Source of the DNA: Cephalopachus bancanus
Lineage: Eukaryota > Chordata > Mammalia > Primates > Tarsiidae
DNA length: 64,000 nt
Reading direction: 5' to 3'
NCBI GenBank assembly: GCA_027257055.1
Contig: JAPVLO010000097.1
Location: 5,123,001 to 5,187,000 of the forward strand
The notes beneath the pieces were generated by a model. It saw only the letters and a list, made by a program, of their open reading frames with translations, searched no databases and was not told where the DNA came from. Numbering within the stretch: the first letter of the stretch is position 1; each line of letters starts with the position of its first letter. Shown here one piece after another: positions 30,860-43,304 of this stretch. A program made the position numbers and the translations under genes.

Positions 30860-33390
30860 ACACATTTCATCACATTTACATTTAATTGTATTTGGTTCTA
30901 TACACTGTCTAAAATGATGTGTTATCTTTGTCTATACAGTTTCATTTGGAACAGTTTCAATGCAATGGTGGCCAATATGAGATCTTTTGTTATTCTGCTT
31001 ATTTTAAAATATATTCCACTGAAAAGGATGTAAAAGTTCAAATATAACCATGGCTGAAGATCGTTTTGTTCAGTCTCCAAAAGCATTATATCTTTAGCTA
31101 GACCTAGCCCCATGATACCAACTAGAAATATTCACTAATGTCAGGTCTCTGCTATTTGCTTTTTATAAACCCTCTTCAATAATAAGACAGAGGGGCAGCA
31201 TACCCAAATCTAATATTCTATTTTACACTGGAGTTGTCCAGTCCTAGTTAGAATCACAATTACTTTCTTTCATTGTTTGACATTCCAAATATCCTCTGAT
31301 ATTTGAAGATATTGATATATTCCTAAAAAGACTCAAGGCTACAAGTAATTTATCTATATCCATAACTATAAAGTACGCTTTTTGTGGGCTATTAGCATGT
31401 CTTTTTGATGCTCTCGTTAAATTTGAATAGCTTTGTATAAATGAAATCTAAAATATTTTATTTAAGAAACAATCCTTCTAACAGATTTGCTCATTCAGCT
31501 GTCACTAGAAGGAAGAACATGATAAACTTTTTGAAAAAGAATGTTTCAAAACATTCACTCAGACATGCATTTCTCCCCCTGGTGGCTTTAAGTGCCAGAA
31601 GCCACTGGCTAACAAAAAACGGGGGGGAAAAATCTTTCTTGACTGGCTGACATTTTACTTTCTTCAGGAAATAAAAGAGAAGATGTCCCTAAGACTGCCA
31701 ATAGCACTGCTCAAATTAAGAGGCAGGCAGACATCTACTTCTACAAGAAGCAAAGTTGCCATTTACTTGATGGTTTCAAGTCTCAGGGCAAACATTGGTC
31801 TAAACTAAAGCCTAGAGTCTTTCTATTGCTCACTTCCTCATTTGCAGTTTTCAGGGACAGAGGATAGTCCTGTAGCAAAGAGAGATCCTTTGTATGCCTG
31901 ACCCTGAGTGGTACCCCATATCTTTATAACAAATAAATTAATTAATTTAAAAAAAGAAAGTGAAAGGCAACCTATATTGATAATTATGTTTATAGATAAC
32001 AATTAAAACACTTTGAATGTAAATATTTACTTAAACACTTGGGTGTTTTGCCTTCCTTTCCATCTCCGTGTGTTATACTCAATCCAACCTCAGGTTGGTT
32101 TTGTAAAAACAGATGAGACAGATTGGGATGTTCTTTTCCACCTGCTCTAAATGGACACATTAGTTATACGCTGAAAAAATGGACTACTTTTTTTTCTTCT
32201 GATCTCTGTGATTGCTGCAGTTGAGCTGTTTTCACATAGGAAGGAAAAAGCCCACACCCTCTCTGCTCTGCAAACTGCCATTCATTTCAGGAAAATAACT
32301 GCCTGTTGGCTGGAGATCCAGCGACTTGTCACGTTAGACCATGTGGCGTCTGCTACTGAGTCCGGCTGTACAGCCAAGATCAGTGCCCTAAGGACTGAGC
32401 ACAAAAATGCTGTGATCCCTGGCGGTGACAGGGTCTCTGCTAACAAGCCTCTAGACATTCAAGATGAAATGTCATCACCCCGGCACAGCTATCACAGAGG
32501 ATGAAACAAAGCATCTAAAGACCTTTAATAGCATCAGAGTCCGGGAAATAAGTGAAGCATCCCAGGTGTAGTTCCTCATTCTGTGGAGTTGATGTCAATT
32601 CTGTGAACAACTGTGACCCCTTCTCCATCACCTTTATCCCCAATACTCAGAGATGAAATGTTAACTTGTAATAACAGGTTTTCCCAGGATTGAGCTTCCA
32701 GTATTATGGGATCTTTCTGCTAGTTATCATCCATTACTCAATACGTAATTATTCAATATCTATTGTGTATAAATCCTTTGCTCAAAGTTTAGGTAGACAA
32801 AGAAATCGATAGTCTGGTCCTCTACCTTTATGGAATAGCAGTTAAAAATTAGTTAATTTTCATTTCAAGCCCCCAATCCTATTGTGTTGGCTGGATTCTT
32901 TAATGCCAGTCTTTCCTGGGGTTCCTTCATCTTTCTGTGATAGTCCCAGGTTGTGTGGGATTTAAGATGAGCTTAATAAAGGGCTCCAACCTGTCTTTAG
33001 TTATGTGTTCACAGAGGTTTATCCTGAGATGTTTATTGTTCTGGTTAGTATACCCCTTCCTTTTCACTGACTCTTTGTTGTTGGGATTTCAAGAACTGTC
33101 TCTTTAAGTCGGCCTAAGGCACTATTGACCAAGATTTATTTCCTCCGTTGGGTCTTGCCATATTCCTGGAAAAGCTTCTGGGCATCCTACTGCATTACCC
33201 TTCCTAGAGATCTGTCTGGATTGGTGTGGGTATTCCCACTCTTCTTTACTTCTGGGGAGGACATTTTTGCTGCACTCCAAATTCTCTATCTCATTGCCTC
33301 TGATCCAGACATATTGACAGAGACATTTTGTCTATGATCTGAATTCTCCACTTCTAGACACATAGCCTTATGGAAAAAAAGAGCAAAAGC
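30860..33390. other. Unassigned non-coding sequence
   Basis: No gene or classified repeat is seen. A 98-codon frame (32,208-32,504) starts without recognisable context and matches no family I know. Some fossil L1 may continue to about 31,050. Confidence 0.45.
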
Positions 33391-33394
33391 AAAC

Positions 33395-33397
<3 letters not shown>

Positions 33398-33459
<62 letters not shown>

Positions 33460-33484
33460 ACACACACACTCACACACACACACA
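33398..33484. repeat. (CA)n microsatellite
   Basis: About 43 CA units run with two CT interruptions near 33,454 and 33,470. It is a long, probably polymorphic dinucleotide tract. Confidence 0.97.
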
Positions 33485-33589
33485 AATTAACAGGCTACCT
33501 TGGCTTTTAGCTATAGTCTGATTTTTTAGTGGTCTGCTTAAATGGAAGTGGGAATGAAAGAGAGGGAAAAGCAAGGGGGAACAATGAAA

Positions 33590-34210
33590 ACTATCAAGTG
33601 TTTGGACAGATGTGGAACAACCTAAACTCTTGTAAATTAGTGCAATCACTTAGAATAACTATTTGACTCAATTTGCTAAAGCAGAACATTAGCATATCCT
33701 ATGACCAGTAATTCTACTCCAAGGTTCCACGCAGTCTAATTACATACTCAACAGAAATGCACACATACATTCATCAAATGAAACGTACTAGAATGTTCAT
33801 AGTCACACTCTGAAGTTCCCCCAAACTGGAAACTATCAAATATCCATCTATAGTTGCACGAATTAATGCCTTGTGTTATATTAATGCAATAAATACTATA
33901 TAGCATTTGAAATAAGCAATAAGTGTCTGCACACAGAGATGTGAGTGAATTTCACATACAAAAAATTGTTGCATGAAAGAAGCCAGGCACCAAAGAGATA
34001 AATGACTTCAATTACATAAAGTTCAAAAACATGCAACAGTAATCTTTGCTGTTGGTAGTCATGGCAGTAGTTACCTTTGGATCTTTCATAACTATAGGAG
34101 GGTGTGAGGTGGGCTCCTCACATGTTCTGATTCTTGATTGGTGTGTTGGTTATATCAGTGACTTGTACAATTTGTGTAGATGCAATTTTTTAGCGTACCT
34201 ATTGCACTGG
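33590..34210 (+). mobile_element. Ancient L1 3' region, forward
   Basis: Landmarks of an old L1 3' UTR occur in order: TGACCAGTAATTCTACTCCA, CATACATTCATCAAATGAAA, AGAATGTTCATAGTCACACT, AACTGGAAACTATCAAATAT, GGTGGGCTCCTCACATGTTC and TATTGCAC. There is no frame left. Confidence 0.65.
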
Positions 34211-34213
34211 GTC

Positions 34214-34640
34214 ACTGGGTTGAATAGCATCCCTCTAAAACTCATAGATGCCTGAAACCGCTGAATGTAAACTTGTTTAGAAATTGGGTATTTGAAGATG
34301 TAATCAAGTTAAAATGATAGGCCTTAACCCAGTGACTACTGGAAGAGGGAAATTTGGACACAGACATACACATAAAACGGATGAAAGAAGAAAGCAACAT
34401 GTTGATGAAGGCAACATTGGATTTGGGCATCTATGAGAAAAGAAAGGCCAAAGATGGCCAGCAACCATTAGTAGCTAGAAGAGACACATGAAACATTCTG
34501 ATTCAGCCTCTGGAAGGAACCAACCTTGCCTCAGTTTCAGACTTTAGAACTTCAGAACTGTAAGACAATAAATTTTCATTATTTTAGAACACTCAATTTG
34601 TGGTAATTTTGTTCCTATTGTCCTAGGAAACTAACACACC
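34214..34640 (+). mobile_element. MaLR (MLT1-like) LTR
   Basis: It starts near TGAATAGCATCCCTCTAAAA and keeps the MLT1-type order: GATGTAATCAAGTTAAAATG, GGGAAATTTGGACACAGACA, GGAAGGAACCAACCTTGCCT, AACTGTAAGACAATAAATTT, and an end like CCTAGGAAACTAACACA. The poly(A) signal AATAAA is kept (about 34,568). It is old and lacks an internal region. Confidence 0.6.
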
Positions 34641-34644
34641 TTAT

Positions 34645-35450
34645 TTACAATTCTTGGTTTAGTGCAAAGAATTTGGGGAAGATTTAGAATGCAGTAAGTA
34701 GTCAACACATGGCACTTGACTATGGATTAATCCTTTAAAATGCTATTAAACTAATTCTGATCTTTAATAAATTATAAGAGCCAAGATCTCCTTCTGTGAC
34801 TTCTTGTACAAGTAGTACTTGCAAGGAGAAATTTCTATAAGCCAAGCACTGACAAGGCACCTGTCAGTTGGGATGTTTTCCTCCAGGTCAGAACAGATAA
34901 CATTCAAACCCCAGCTTCTTTCTGGACTTAAAAAAGAATAAGTCATATGTGCTATTAGTGGTCTTTTATCTTTGGCAGGGGTGAAAGCACAGTCACTACA
35001 AAATGACATTATCCTAACTTTGGATGTAGCTAAATTTTTACAGTGTTCAATATTTTCTAGCCACTGTATATAATGTGTAACTGTGAGCATTGAGTATGTT
35101 TTTCAAACATGCCAGGAATAACATATCCAAAGAATGCCATCCATCATAATGGTTACTTTGGCACCACACAGCTCACCATTGCCACCATCACTCAAAATGT
35201 TACCGGAACTCCTCTTGCAGAATTTTCTTCGAATCTAGTTAATGAAGCAGACAAGAAAATCAGCCTCATAAATTTATAGTCACACATAATTTTGACCGTT
35301 AGGGATGTCATCTTGCTCAATGGATCTTACCCACCTCATCCATCAGAATTGACTTTGAATAACTTTTGACCATTTTCTCAAATAAAACCCACCATCCATG
35401 GAGAAATATTTGCCTCTAATGAGCACATCCAAAAGAATAATAGCTTTTAA
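34645..35450. other. Unassigned non-coding sequence
   Basis: I see no recognisable gene or repeat. The 108-codon reverse frame (34,764-35,090) shows no known motif and is likely chance. Confidence 0.4.
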
Positions 35451-35454
35451 AATC

Positions 35455-35530
35455 CTTTCAAGAGGATGCTTAGCACAATGCCTTGCAGATGGTTGACACC
35501 CAATAGATATTTGTGAAATTTCTTTGAATG
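35455..35530 (+). repeat. LINE-2 3' end
   Basis: GCTTAGCACAATGCCTTGCAG and CACCCAATAGATATTTGTGA match the L2 tail. Confidence 0.6.
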
Positions 35531-35534
35531 CTCT

Positions 35535-36320
35535 ATATGCATTCTGAAGACAGTATCAAAAATTTCCTGAAATTGAAATTAAAAAAGAGTATTACAACAA
35601 GTTTATAGCTTTCTAAGATGTACTGTAGGCAGGAATTATGTGTTAAAATTATAATTCATGTTGAAAATAAGTAATATTACTTTATCATCAAGTCAATACA
35701 AAACATATCGTTTTACCCTTTAGGAGACACAATTTATGAATTTACAAATTATATACAAAGAACATCCATGCAACTATACATATGTTTAGGTTTTACTTTT
35801 GGTTACTTTTTATTTTCTTGGATGATGGACAGCATAGTGAAGCATGATTTCACGTAAATTTATGTTTTTCTGTTCCATTTTGTTGCTTGGCACCATCTAT
35901 TCTTTTTTCTCAAATGATGACTATGAATCTAGAGGTTACATTTGCAGGAGCAGTAGGAAAGCAGTTAAACAGACTGATAGAAAGACTGAAGTCACTAGCA
36001 TTGGGATAACTAATGCACAGCACTGTGAATTGTTTTCTCACGCCAGGAACACTGTTGGATAAGGTTCAGAGGGGGAAGAAATGGATTATAACTGAAGGAT
36101 TAGATGACAAGTGTGACTGAATCGTCAACAGAAAAGAAAGTGACAGAAGTTGCTAAACAAATAAAGCATTTTAGTGATTTAATGCATGGTAATATTTTGC
36201 TTCAGTGGTCTTATGCTTTAACCTGGCTTCTTAACCAGTCACTCTAGCAGATGTAAAATGATAGGACACAGCAAAGCCACTAATTTTTTAAAAGGTGAAC
36301 ATGTTGTTAGGCTTTAAAAG
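35535..36320. other. Unassigned non-coding sequence
   Basis: No gene or repeat is recognised. Confidence 0.45.
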
Positions 36321-36329
36321 TGGCTCGAC

Positions 36330-36965
36330 TTGTAGGGATGCAACGTGGTGCAATCACTTTGAAAAACATTTTGGCAGTTCCTTAAAAGTTTAAATATAAT
36401 TATCATATGACCCAGCAATTCTCCTTCTAGGTATACACCTCAGACAAAATAAAAACATATATTCACACAAAATGTATACATGGATATTTATAGCAGCACT
36501 ATTGGTAATAGCTAAAAAATAGAAGCAACCTAAATGTTGACAAATGGATCAAAAAAGCTGATACCTTTTGATAAACAAAAAATGACATGTTCAGACAATG
36601 ATATATTATTTGAAAATAAAAAAATTAAGTAGTGATATATGCTCCAACAAAATAAACTTTAAAAACATTATGCTAAGCAAAAGAAACCAGTCACAAAGGA
36701 TCATATAGTATATGATTCCATTTATATGAAATTTGCAGAATAGGCAAATCTGTAGGGACAGAAAACAGATTAGTGGTTGCCAGAGGCTGGGAGGGTTGCC
36801 ACTCCTGGGTGTAGAGTCTTTTATGGGGATGGGAAAATGTTCTAAAATTGATTGTGGTGATGGTTGCACAAATATGTGAATAAAAACACCATTGAATTAT
36901 ACAATTTAAATGAGAAGAATGTACAGTATGTAAATTTTCAACAAAACTGTTAAAAGTGGCTTAAA
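36330..36965 (+). mobile_element. Ancient L1 (L1MB-like) 3' end, forward
   Basis: Characteristic strings appear in order: TGACCCAGCAATTCTCCTTC, TATAGCAGCACTATTGGTAA, CAACCTAAATGTTGACAAAT, TATGATTCCATTTATATGAA, GATTAGTGGTTGCCAGAGGC, GTGATGGTTGCACAAATATG and AATTATACAATTTAAATGAG. It is the 3' end of a mammalian-wide L1, moderately diverged. Confidence 0.85.
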
Positions 36966-36969
36966 TGTT

Positions 36970-37700
36970 TTTCAAAATCCTCAAGTCCTATGTTAGAAGA
37001 ACTTTCTCCCTAGGTCATGTTAAGCCCCCCAGGAAATAGATAAAGAATAAGATTGAAGTTTCAGTGACGAGAAAACTTCACCTTCTGCTGCTTTTCCAGC
37101 AATAAAGTTAACTAAATTAGATTTGGAGTAGCGATGTTTTAGCTGCTTTGTAGTATTTTTTCAAAGCATCTCATGCTAACTGAGTCAACAGATGGGCACT
37201 TCCATTTGACATCTTGCAACCAAACTAGCTCTTCAGAAACTATATTAGCCTTTGACTTTTCTCAGTTTCCCCAATGTCTCAAACACGTGAGCCTATCACA
37301 TTAAGGATTTCAAGGACATTCAGTCTCATTTATATCCATAAATTCTGGTCTAGCTACCGTTTCTTTAGGAAATTAACTTTGATTAATGTCACTTCCATCA
37401 TTTTTCAAGTTCTTAGTTATTGGGCATGTATTGGTACCAGGGATTTATCTAATTTTATAAGTGTCCTCTTATTTATCCTTACTATAATGCAACAATGTGT
37501 AACACCAAAGAGAACACCACACCAAGTAGATGCAACTTTCAACTCAGTGGCCCTCAATTTCATTATTCCCAGGGGCTCAGAGGGAGGTTCAGGTTCAAGA
37601 TGACATAACCAGTAAATAAATGGTGAGTTTGGACCACTGTGGCTCAGAAACTATGTTAGGTAAGACTCCAGGCTGAGAGTTTGAAGGCAACTCTCATACA
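36970..37700. other. Unassigned non-coding sequence
   Basis: No gene or repeat is recognised. The 109-codon frame (37,274-37,603) has no clear similarity to anything. Confidence 0.4.
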
Positions 37701-37704
37701 CTTA

Positions 37705-37950
37705 GCACAATGTAGAGGCTAAGCACAAGGGTTCTGTTTCCAGATGACAGGAGTTAAAATACTGATTATATCACTTAATATTATGAACTATGGTCAGTTG
37801 CTAATGCTCTTTTTGCCTCGTTTTTCTTGGCTGAAATAACAGGATGATAATACTTTTATAATATTATTTTAAGGTGTTAAGTGAGGTAATCTTTGTAAAG
37901 AAGTTATTACAGTGTCAGGCATACTATAAAGCTGTCAATAAATGTCAATT
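37705..37950 (+). repeat. MIR SINE, forward
   Basis: AGAGGCTAAGCACAAGGGTT, TCTTGGCTGAAATAACAGGATG, AAGTGAGGTAATCTTTGTAA and GTGTCAGGCATACTATAAAG follow MIR order; the tail is CAATAAATGTC. Confidence 0.7.
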
Positions 37951-37954
37951 CTTT

Positions 37955-38395
37955 ATGAGTTTATGAATTTATTATAGGGCAATTACATTCCCGACTACTC
38001 ATATCTTAGAAGGAACAATGGAATGGCAGGACTATCCAATTATTCTAGCTGTCTTAGTGATAAAATGAGACCTCTTCATCATGGATGGATGAGTGAAAAA
38101 TCAATCATTGGTATTTTGCATACCTAAAATAGCTACAAAAACATCAGTCCACCGATGTCAAGTATATATGGACTTATAAGTTCTCCTGAACCTTGAGCAA
38201 TGAGTAATGTGTGTTTAAGAACAGGTGAACTGTGTTTTACAGCACTAGAGTACTGGGTTTATTTTGCCTTGATACAATTGTGAACAGACGTGAAATAGGG
38301 TTTAGTTATCTCAATTCCTATATTTGAGAGTCAGCTGTATTTGAGAATACAAATTTGAAAACAATCTATTATTGAGAAACAACCCATCAATATGA
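37955..38395. other. Unassigned non-coding sequence
   Basis: No gene or repeat is recognised. Confidence 0.45.
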
Positions 38396-38399
38396 GCTT

Positions 38400-38760
38400 T
38401 TAAAAAAGCAGTGAGAATATCCTATGTAATAATATAGAAGTGCTTCAAAATATTAAGCAAAAAAGAAAAAGAAAAGCAAGTTGTTAAAGTGTACTTTATG
38501 TGATAAAATTGTCATAAAGAGGGGGAAATGTGTATACATAGTTATAACTTCTCACAGAATACAAAATGACACTGTGGATTAAAATATATGGATGAACAGT
38601 AGTTACCTCTGAGAGAGGTAGAGAAAGTGGATGGACGTGGACAGCTAGAAAAGGTGATAGAATCTTCACTGCAGATCATGCTGTTCTCATTGATTTATAC
38701 TTATGGATGGATTGCTTATTCAAAAAACACAAAATACACAATTTAAAAATAAATCTTTTG
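38400..38760 (+). repeat. Possible ancient L1 3' fragment
   Basis: TGGATGAACAGTAGTTACCTC, TCTCATTGATTTATACTTAT and an ending with A-rich DNA recall the 3' UTR of old L1s. Too diverged to be certain. Confidence 0.4.
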
Positions 38761-38764
38761 GATA

Positions 38765-39490
38765 ATTTTCTGGTTAAGAAAAGTTGAGAATGCATACTCA
38801 CATCCCTTTCTAATACACGGTCATTGTTGAAGAAAAATTCTTAGTTATCATTTAAGAAAGAAATACAAATGAAGAGCCAGTTGTTTTAAATAATCATATT
38901 GTAATTATGGACCTGAGGGGAAAAACATAATACCACAGAACACAAAGTGAAAGCTTAGGTGGTGGTGGCTGGCTCAGGAAGAAAAAGATAGCTGAGCAGC
39001 CAGACACTGTTGCAGTGGAGAGAGGGAGTGGAGATCATGACTTTGATGCCAGGTGTGCAGAGTCATGTCTAAGGAGAGTTCAGCTTAACTATATTTTTTG
39101 CACTTACCATTTTAAGCCAGAAGACTGTTTGCTCATATTCTTTCAAAATCCAAGAGCTAAAAAAAAATTATCTATGTTATATCATATAGGACATACGTTA
39201 TAGTCAAATTAATGCATAATAAATGTATTTATTTTAGAAAGTTCTTATTTAGTAAAAACATATCAAGCAAATCAACTGTACTTATTTTGCATTGACAGAA
39301 AACATCAAGATTTATTGAAAATGGAAAAATAATACATTCACAGCAGGAAGACTGTGCCATCACCCCATGCCCTGCATTTCAGCAAATCACTTTACAATTG
39401 TGATTTAACAAGAGCAAAAACAACAAAGTTTGATTATTTACAAAAGTGATTTAGAAGAATTCCCTTGTTTGGATTCATCTGAATGATAAA
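38765..39490. other. Unassigned non-coding sequence
   Basis: No gene or repeat is recognised. Confidence 0.45.
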
Positions 39491-39494
39491 TAAT

Positions 39495-39575
39495 TCATAG
39501 GCTATAAGCTCCTTGAGGTCAAGATGATCTTATTTATTTTGTACCCCACTATTAGGACATAACAGACATCCAGCT
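39495..39575 (+). repeat. LINE-2 3' end fragment
   Basis: TATAAGCTCCTTGAGGTCAAG and CTATTAGGACATAACAGACA resemble the L2 3' end. Confidence 0.5.
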
Positions 39576-39924
39576 CTGTTTGTTTTTCAAATTGATCTAG
39601 GGCTAGTGGATCCAACTTTGCTTGTGTGAACAGTGAGAGTGCAGCAGGTAGCAGGTTGGTGTAATTTACAGTCCCATGAGGAATAGTTTCCTTTTTTGCT
39701 TTCAGGAGGAGGGACTGGTCCAAGGATGTTAGGCCATCTAGTCTGAGACGCCTTATGTTGTATGATGAATTTTCAAAAAATAAAAGAGCAGAGATTGACT
39801 CTGGGCTCCCCCTCTGACTGTTGGTTGACTTTTATGTCCAGAGAAGAAAAGAACCAAGTAATTTGCTAGATACTTTGAGCCTGCAGGCATGTTTGCCTGG
39901 GGGCTGCTTTTTAGACTGAAGAGA

Positions 39925-40045
39925 ATACTGCACACAAAATATAAAACTTGGATATAAATCCCAGTTCTGCTACTTCTAAATATGTGACCTTGGACAATTC
40001 ACTTAAATGTTAGTTTTTCTCATTGGTAAAATGGGGTGAGGGAGG
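39925..40045 (+). repeat. MIR SINE fragment, forward
   Basis: TGGATATAAATCCCAGTTCTG, ATGTGACCTTGGACAATTCA and CTCATTGGTAAAATGGGGTG are MIR core strings. Confidence 0.75.
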
Positions 40046-40049
40046 GGCA

Positions 40050-40878
40050 AATGCTTGTTGCTGGTTGTGAGACCAGACCACTAAGATCCCTTGTGGATTC
40101 TGAGAAATCTATCTTGATATTCCATTAGACTATTGACCACTCTTTTTTAGTTCCCACTTTTTGGTGGTTTGTCCATCCATTTTTGACCACATACTCGTAC
40201 TACCTGGGTTCAGCTGAATGAATTTATTCTGCTTGGAATTTGGCAATTTGTGTCTGTTAGTCTACCCCTCCCTTCACAAACTCTTCTTGTGTCGGATAGG
40301 CCTTAAATCACCCCCAAATTTCTAACCATTCCAACAACCCTTGCCTCTCTGGTTTGGTATTTTCTACTGAATTAATAACTTGACTTTGGTACTGCAATCG
40401 GGCATTCCTAGCTCTGAAATTGTATGATTCTTAATGAAATAGCTCCTTGCAAAATAAAGTATTTTTTAAGTTTCTTTATTCAGAAATAAATACATTTATT
40501 TCTAAATTGATACTGAGCACAATCAAGTTTCTAGTGATACAAAGACATTCAGGATCTTTCAACTTATACTCATTATTACATATATGAATTTTCATTGTAT
40601 GCCATTGTGAAGGCATTGTGAATATTACAGTTTACTGCAAATGGGCCTATATCCCCGAGATCGATGAGTCTCACTCTCACAGTTGTTAGCTAGCATTTCC
40701 TCAAGCCATTATGCACTTACTCTTCTTTACTGCCACCCTTGCCTTGAGTTTTTCTATTGACTTGTATCAATTCTTCTATCAGTTACTATAGAACTTTCAC
40801 TTTTATTCTTCAAATGTTTATTTATGCACAGACAATTGTTGCCATTTTCATCTCTATTTTTAAGTTTTTTTCACCATT
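40050..40878. other. Unassigned non-coding sequence
   Basis: No gene or repeat is recognised. Confidence 0.45.
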
Positions 40879-40892
40879 CTATAGTTACTCTT

Positions 40893-41037
40893 GGCTGGGC
40901 ATGTTGACTCAAGTCCGTAATCCTAGCACATTGGGAGGCTGAGGTGAAAGGATTGCCTGGGTCCAGGGGTTTGAGACCAACCTGGGCAACTTAGTGAGAC
41001 CTCATTTCTGCAATAAACTTTTTAAAAAAGTTATGCC
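40893..41037 (+). mobile_element. Free left Alu monomer (FLAM-like), forward
   Basis: Only a single left arm is present: GGCTGGGCATGTTGACTCAA, then CACATTGGGAGGCTGAGGTG, and CCTCATTTCTGCAATAAACT, ending in TTTTTAAAAAAG. Exact 12-bp target repeats ATAGTTACTCTT flank it (40,881-40,892 and 41,038-41,049). The intact target repeats show it inserted as a monomer and not as a broken dimer. Confidence 0.9.
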
Positions 41038-41049
41038 ATAGTTACTCTT

Positions 41050-41785
41050 AATCTGTCTACTACCATTTTAATCTACTGATTATTCAAGCAGTAAATCAAA
41101 TGAATTGACAACATGAGCCATAAAATTATGCGTGCATTTTTAAATCATTCAAAGGGTAAATTAAATATTGGTATTCTAGCTTTTTGTATTTATATTAATG
41201 CATTGAGTTAAAAATACAGTCAAAATATTATGTTAGAGTATTTGAAAGAGTCTATAAGCATAGGGGTGCCAAAAAAGGTATACACGTTTAAGAGATGTTA
41301 TCTATATATTACTTTTTGAAGCTGAATTGAATTATGATTGCAATGTGGAGTGTGACATTCGCTCAACTGTACTTCTGCCATTTTTTTTGACTGTCCTGCC
41401 TGTTGCATGGTGATGCTAGAGTTCATTTGATTAATGCCATCTTTTGAGTGAATATCACATTTAAAATGTGTATACATGTTTTTGGCACTCTTGGTATAAC
41501 AGGGGCTACTGTCTGACTAAATTATTTATAGGCTTTTTAGAAAAATTATGAGACAATGGTGTCTCTCGATGTAAGTAAAGAAGAGAGTTGTTTTATTGTG
41601 TTATTTTTTTAAGAACCACTAGAAACCTTATCTTTTCCAAAACATCTCTCTTACAAGCCTGCCATGGTGCCAGGTGTCCCTACCACTAGAGTCACCTGCT
41701 TTATCAAAGCAGTATATTCAGAACATATCTGTTTTATGTGGATTCACTCCTTAGGGCATAAGCCTTTTTAAAAATATTTATATTT
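41050..41785. other. Unassigned non-coding sequence
   Basis: No gene is seen. A 3' L1 T-rich flank begins near 41,770. Confidence 0.45.
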
Positions 41786-42069
41786 TATTCATATTTTTAC
41801 CTTTTTAAAAAATTTTGTTTTATTTTAAAATTGTGGGGTGCAATTCAGGGTTAGGTATACAAATATTCATTGCGCAGGTACCCTTGTTGATGAGGTGTGC
41901 CCCACCTTCCCCAGGCAGATTTCGATACTGTCAATCCCACTTCCCTACCCCACCTCCCACTGCAGTTTCCAGCTACTGTCAATCCTTTTCCTACAGTATT
42001 ACAGTAGTTATTCAAGGTCCACTTATGAGTGAGAGCGTGTAATACTCAGTTCTTTGTTTCTGTGTAAGA

Positions 42070-43290
42070 TCACTCAATTTTATAGACTCTAATTCCATCC
42101 AGGTTGCTGTGAAGTTCATGATTTTGTTCTTCTTTATGGCTGTGTAATATTCTATTGTGTATATGTTCCACATTTTTAAAATCCAGTCCTCTTTTGATGG
42201 ACAGCATGGTTGGTTGGTTTCCTGTTCTTGCTATTGTGGACAATGCTGTGATAAACATATGTGTGCAGGTACCTTTTTTGGGTTCTTCTGGGTGTATTCC
42301 CAGTAGGGGGATTGCGGGGTCATATGAAAGGTTGATTTTTAGACCTTTTAGGAATCTCCATACTGTTTTCCACAAATGCTGTACTAGCTTACACTTCCAC
42401 CAACAGTGTAGACGTGTTCCCTTTTTGCCACATCCTCTCCAACATCTGTTATTTTTTTAGTTATTGATGTAGGCCATTCTGACTGGAGTTAGGTGGTATC
42501 TCAGTGTAGTTTTTTTTTTTTTTTTTTTTTTAGTTGGAGTCTCACTCTGTTGCCCAGACTGGAGTGCAGTGGCTGCTCCCGGCCACTGCAGCCTTGACCT
42601 GTTGGGCTACCGCGATCCTTCCGCCTCAGCCTTCAGAGTAGCCGGAATTACAGGCATGCGCTACCACGCCCGGTTGATTTTTTGATTTATTGTAGAGATG
42701 ACGTCTCACTGCCCAGGTGGGTCTCTAACCCGCAGGCTCAGGCAATCCACTCACCTCAGCCTCCCAAAGGCGTGGGATTACAGGCTGAGCCACCAAGCCC
42801 GGCTTCAGTGCAGTTTTAATCTGCATCTCCTTGATGACTAGTGAGCTTGAACTTTTTTATGTATCTGTTGGCTTCTCGTACGTCTTCTTTTGAGAACTGT
42901 ATTCATTTCTTTTGCCCACTTTGTAATGGGGCTGTTTATTTTTTTCTACACTGCACATTTGAGTTCCTTGTATATCCTAGATGTTAGGCCTTAGACATAG
43001 AGTTGGAAATATATTTTTCCCAGTCTGTGTGCTGTCTCCCTGCTCTCTTGATGGTTTCTTTGGCCTTGCAGAAGCTTGTCAGTTTGATGAGGCCCCACCT
43101 GTCTATCTTATCTCTTATGGCTTGGGTGCTTTGGGTTTTAATCAGGAATTGGTTGCCAGTTCCAACTTCCATAAGAGTGTCTCCTGCATTTTCTAAGGTT
43201 CTTGTGGTTTAAGGTTTTACGTTTAGGTCTCTGATCCATTTAGAGTTAATTTTTGTGTATGGGGATAGGTAAGGGTCCTGTTTCAATCTT
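42070..43290 (-). pseudogene. L1 ORF2 pseudogene: C-terminal end
   Basis: The C-terminal ORF2 continues on the - strand with blocks such as DKIDRWGLIKLTSFCKAKET (42,984-43,172), and after the Alu [20 protein letters not shown] (42,070-42,375). Frames are broken. The + strand frames opposite are antisense. Confidence 0.85.
42514..42804 (-). mobile_element. Young lineage-specific Alu, reverse, inside the L1
   Basis: A T18 tract precedes GGAGTCTCACTCTGTTGCCC. The element has the family block GCTCCCGGCCACTGCAGCC and the end GGCTGAGCCACCAAGCCCGG. Near-identical 13-bp target repeats flank it: TCAGTGTAGTTTT (42,501-42,513) and TCAGTGCAGTTTT (42,805-42,817). It is younger than the L1 it sits in. Confidence 0.93.
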
Positions 43291-43304
43291 CTGCATGTGG
43301 TCAG

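Noticed and set aside
32208..32504. 98-codon open frame as a gene
   Set aside because: No motif, no splice or poly(A) context and no codon pattern that I could separate from chance.
33398..33484. Repeat array as CRISPR-like
   Set aside because: It is a simple dinucleotide tract without spacers, in a mammalian genome.
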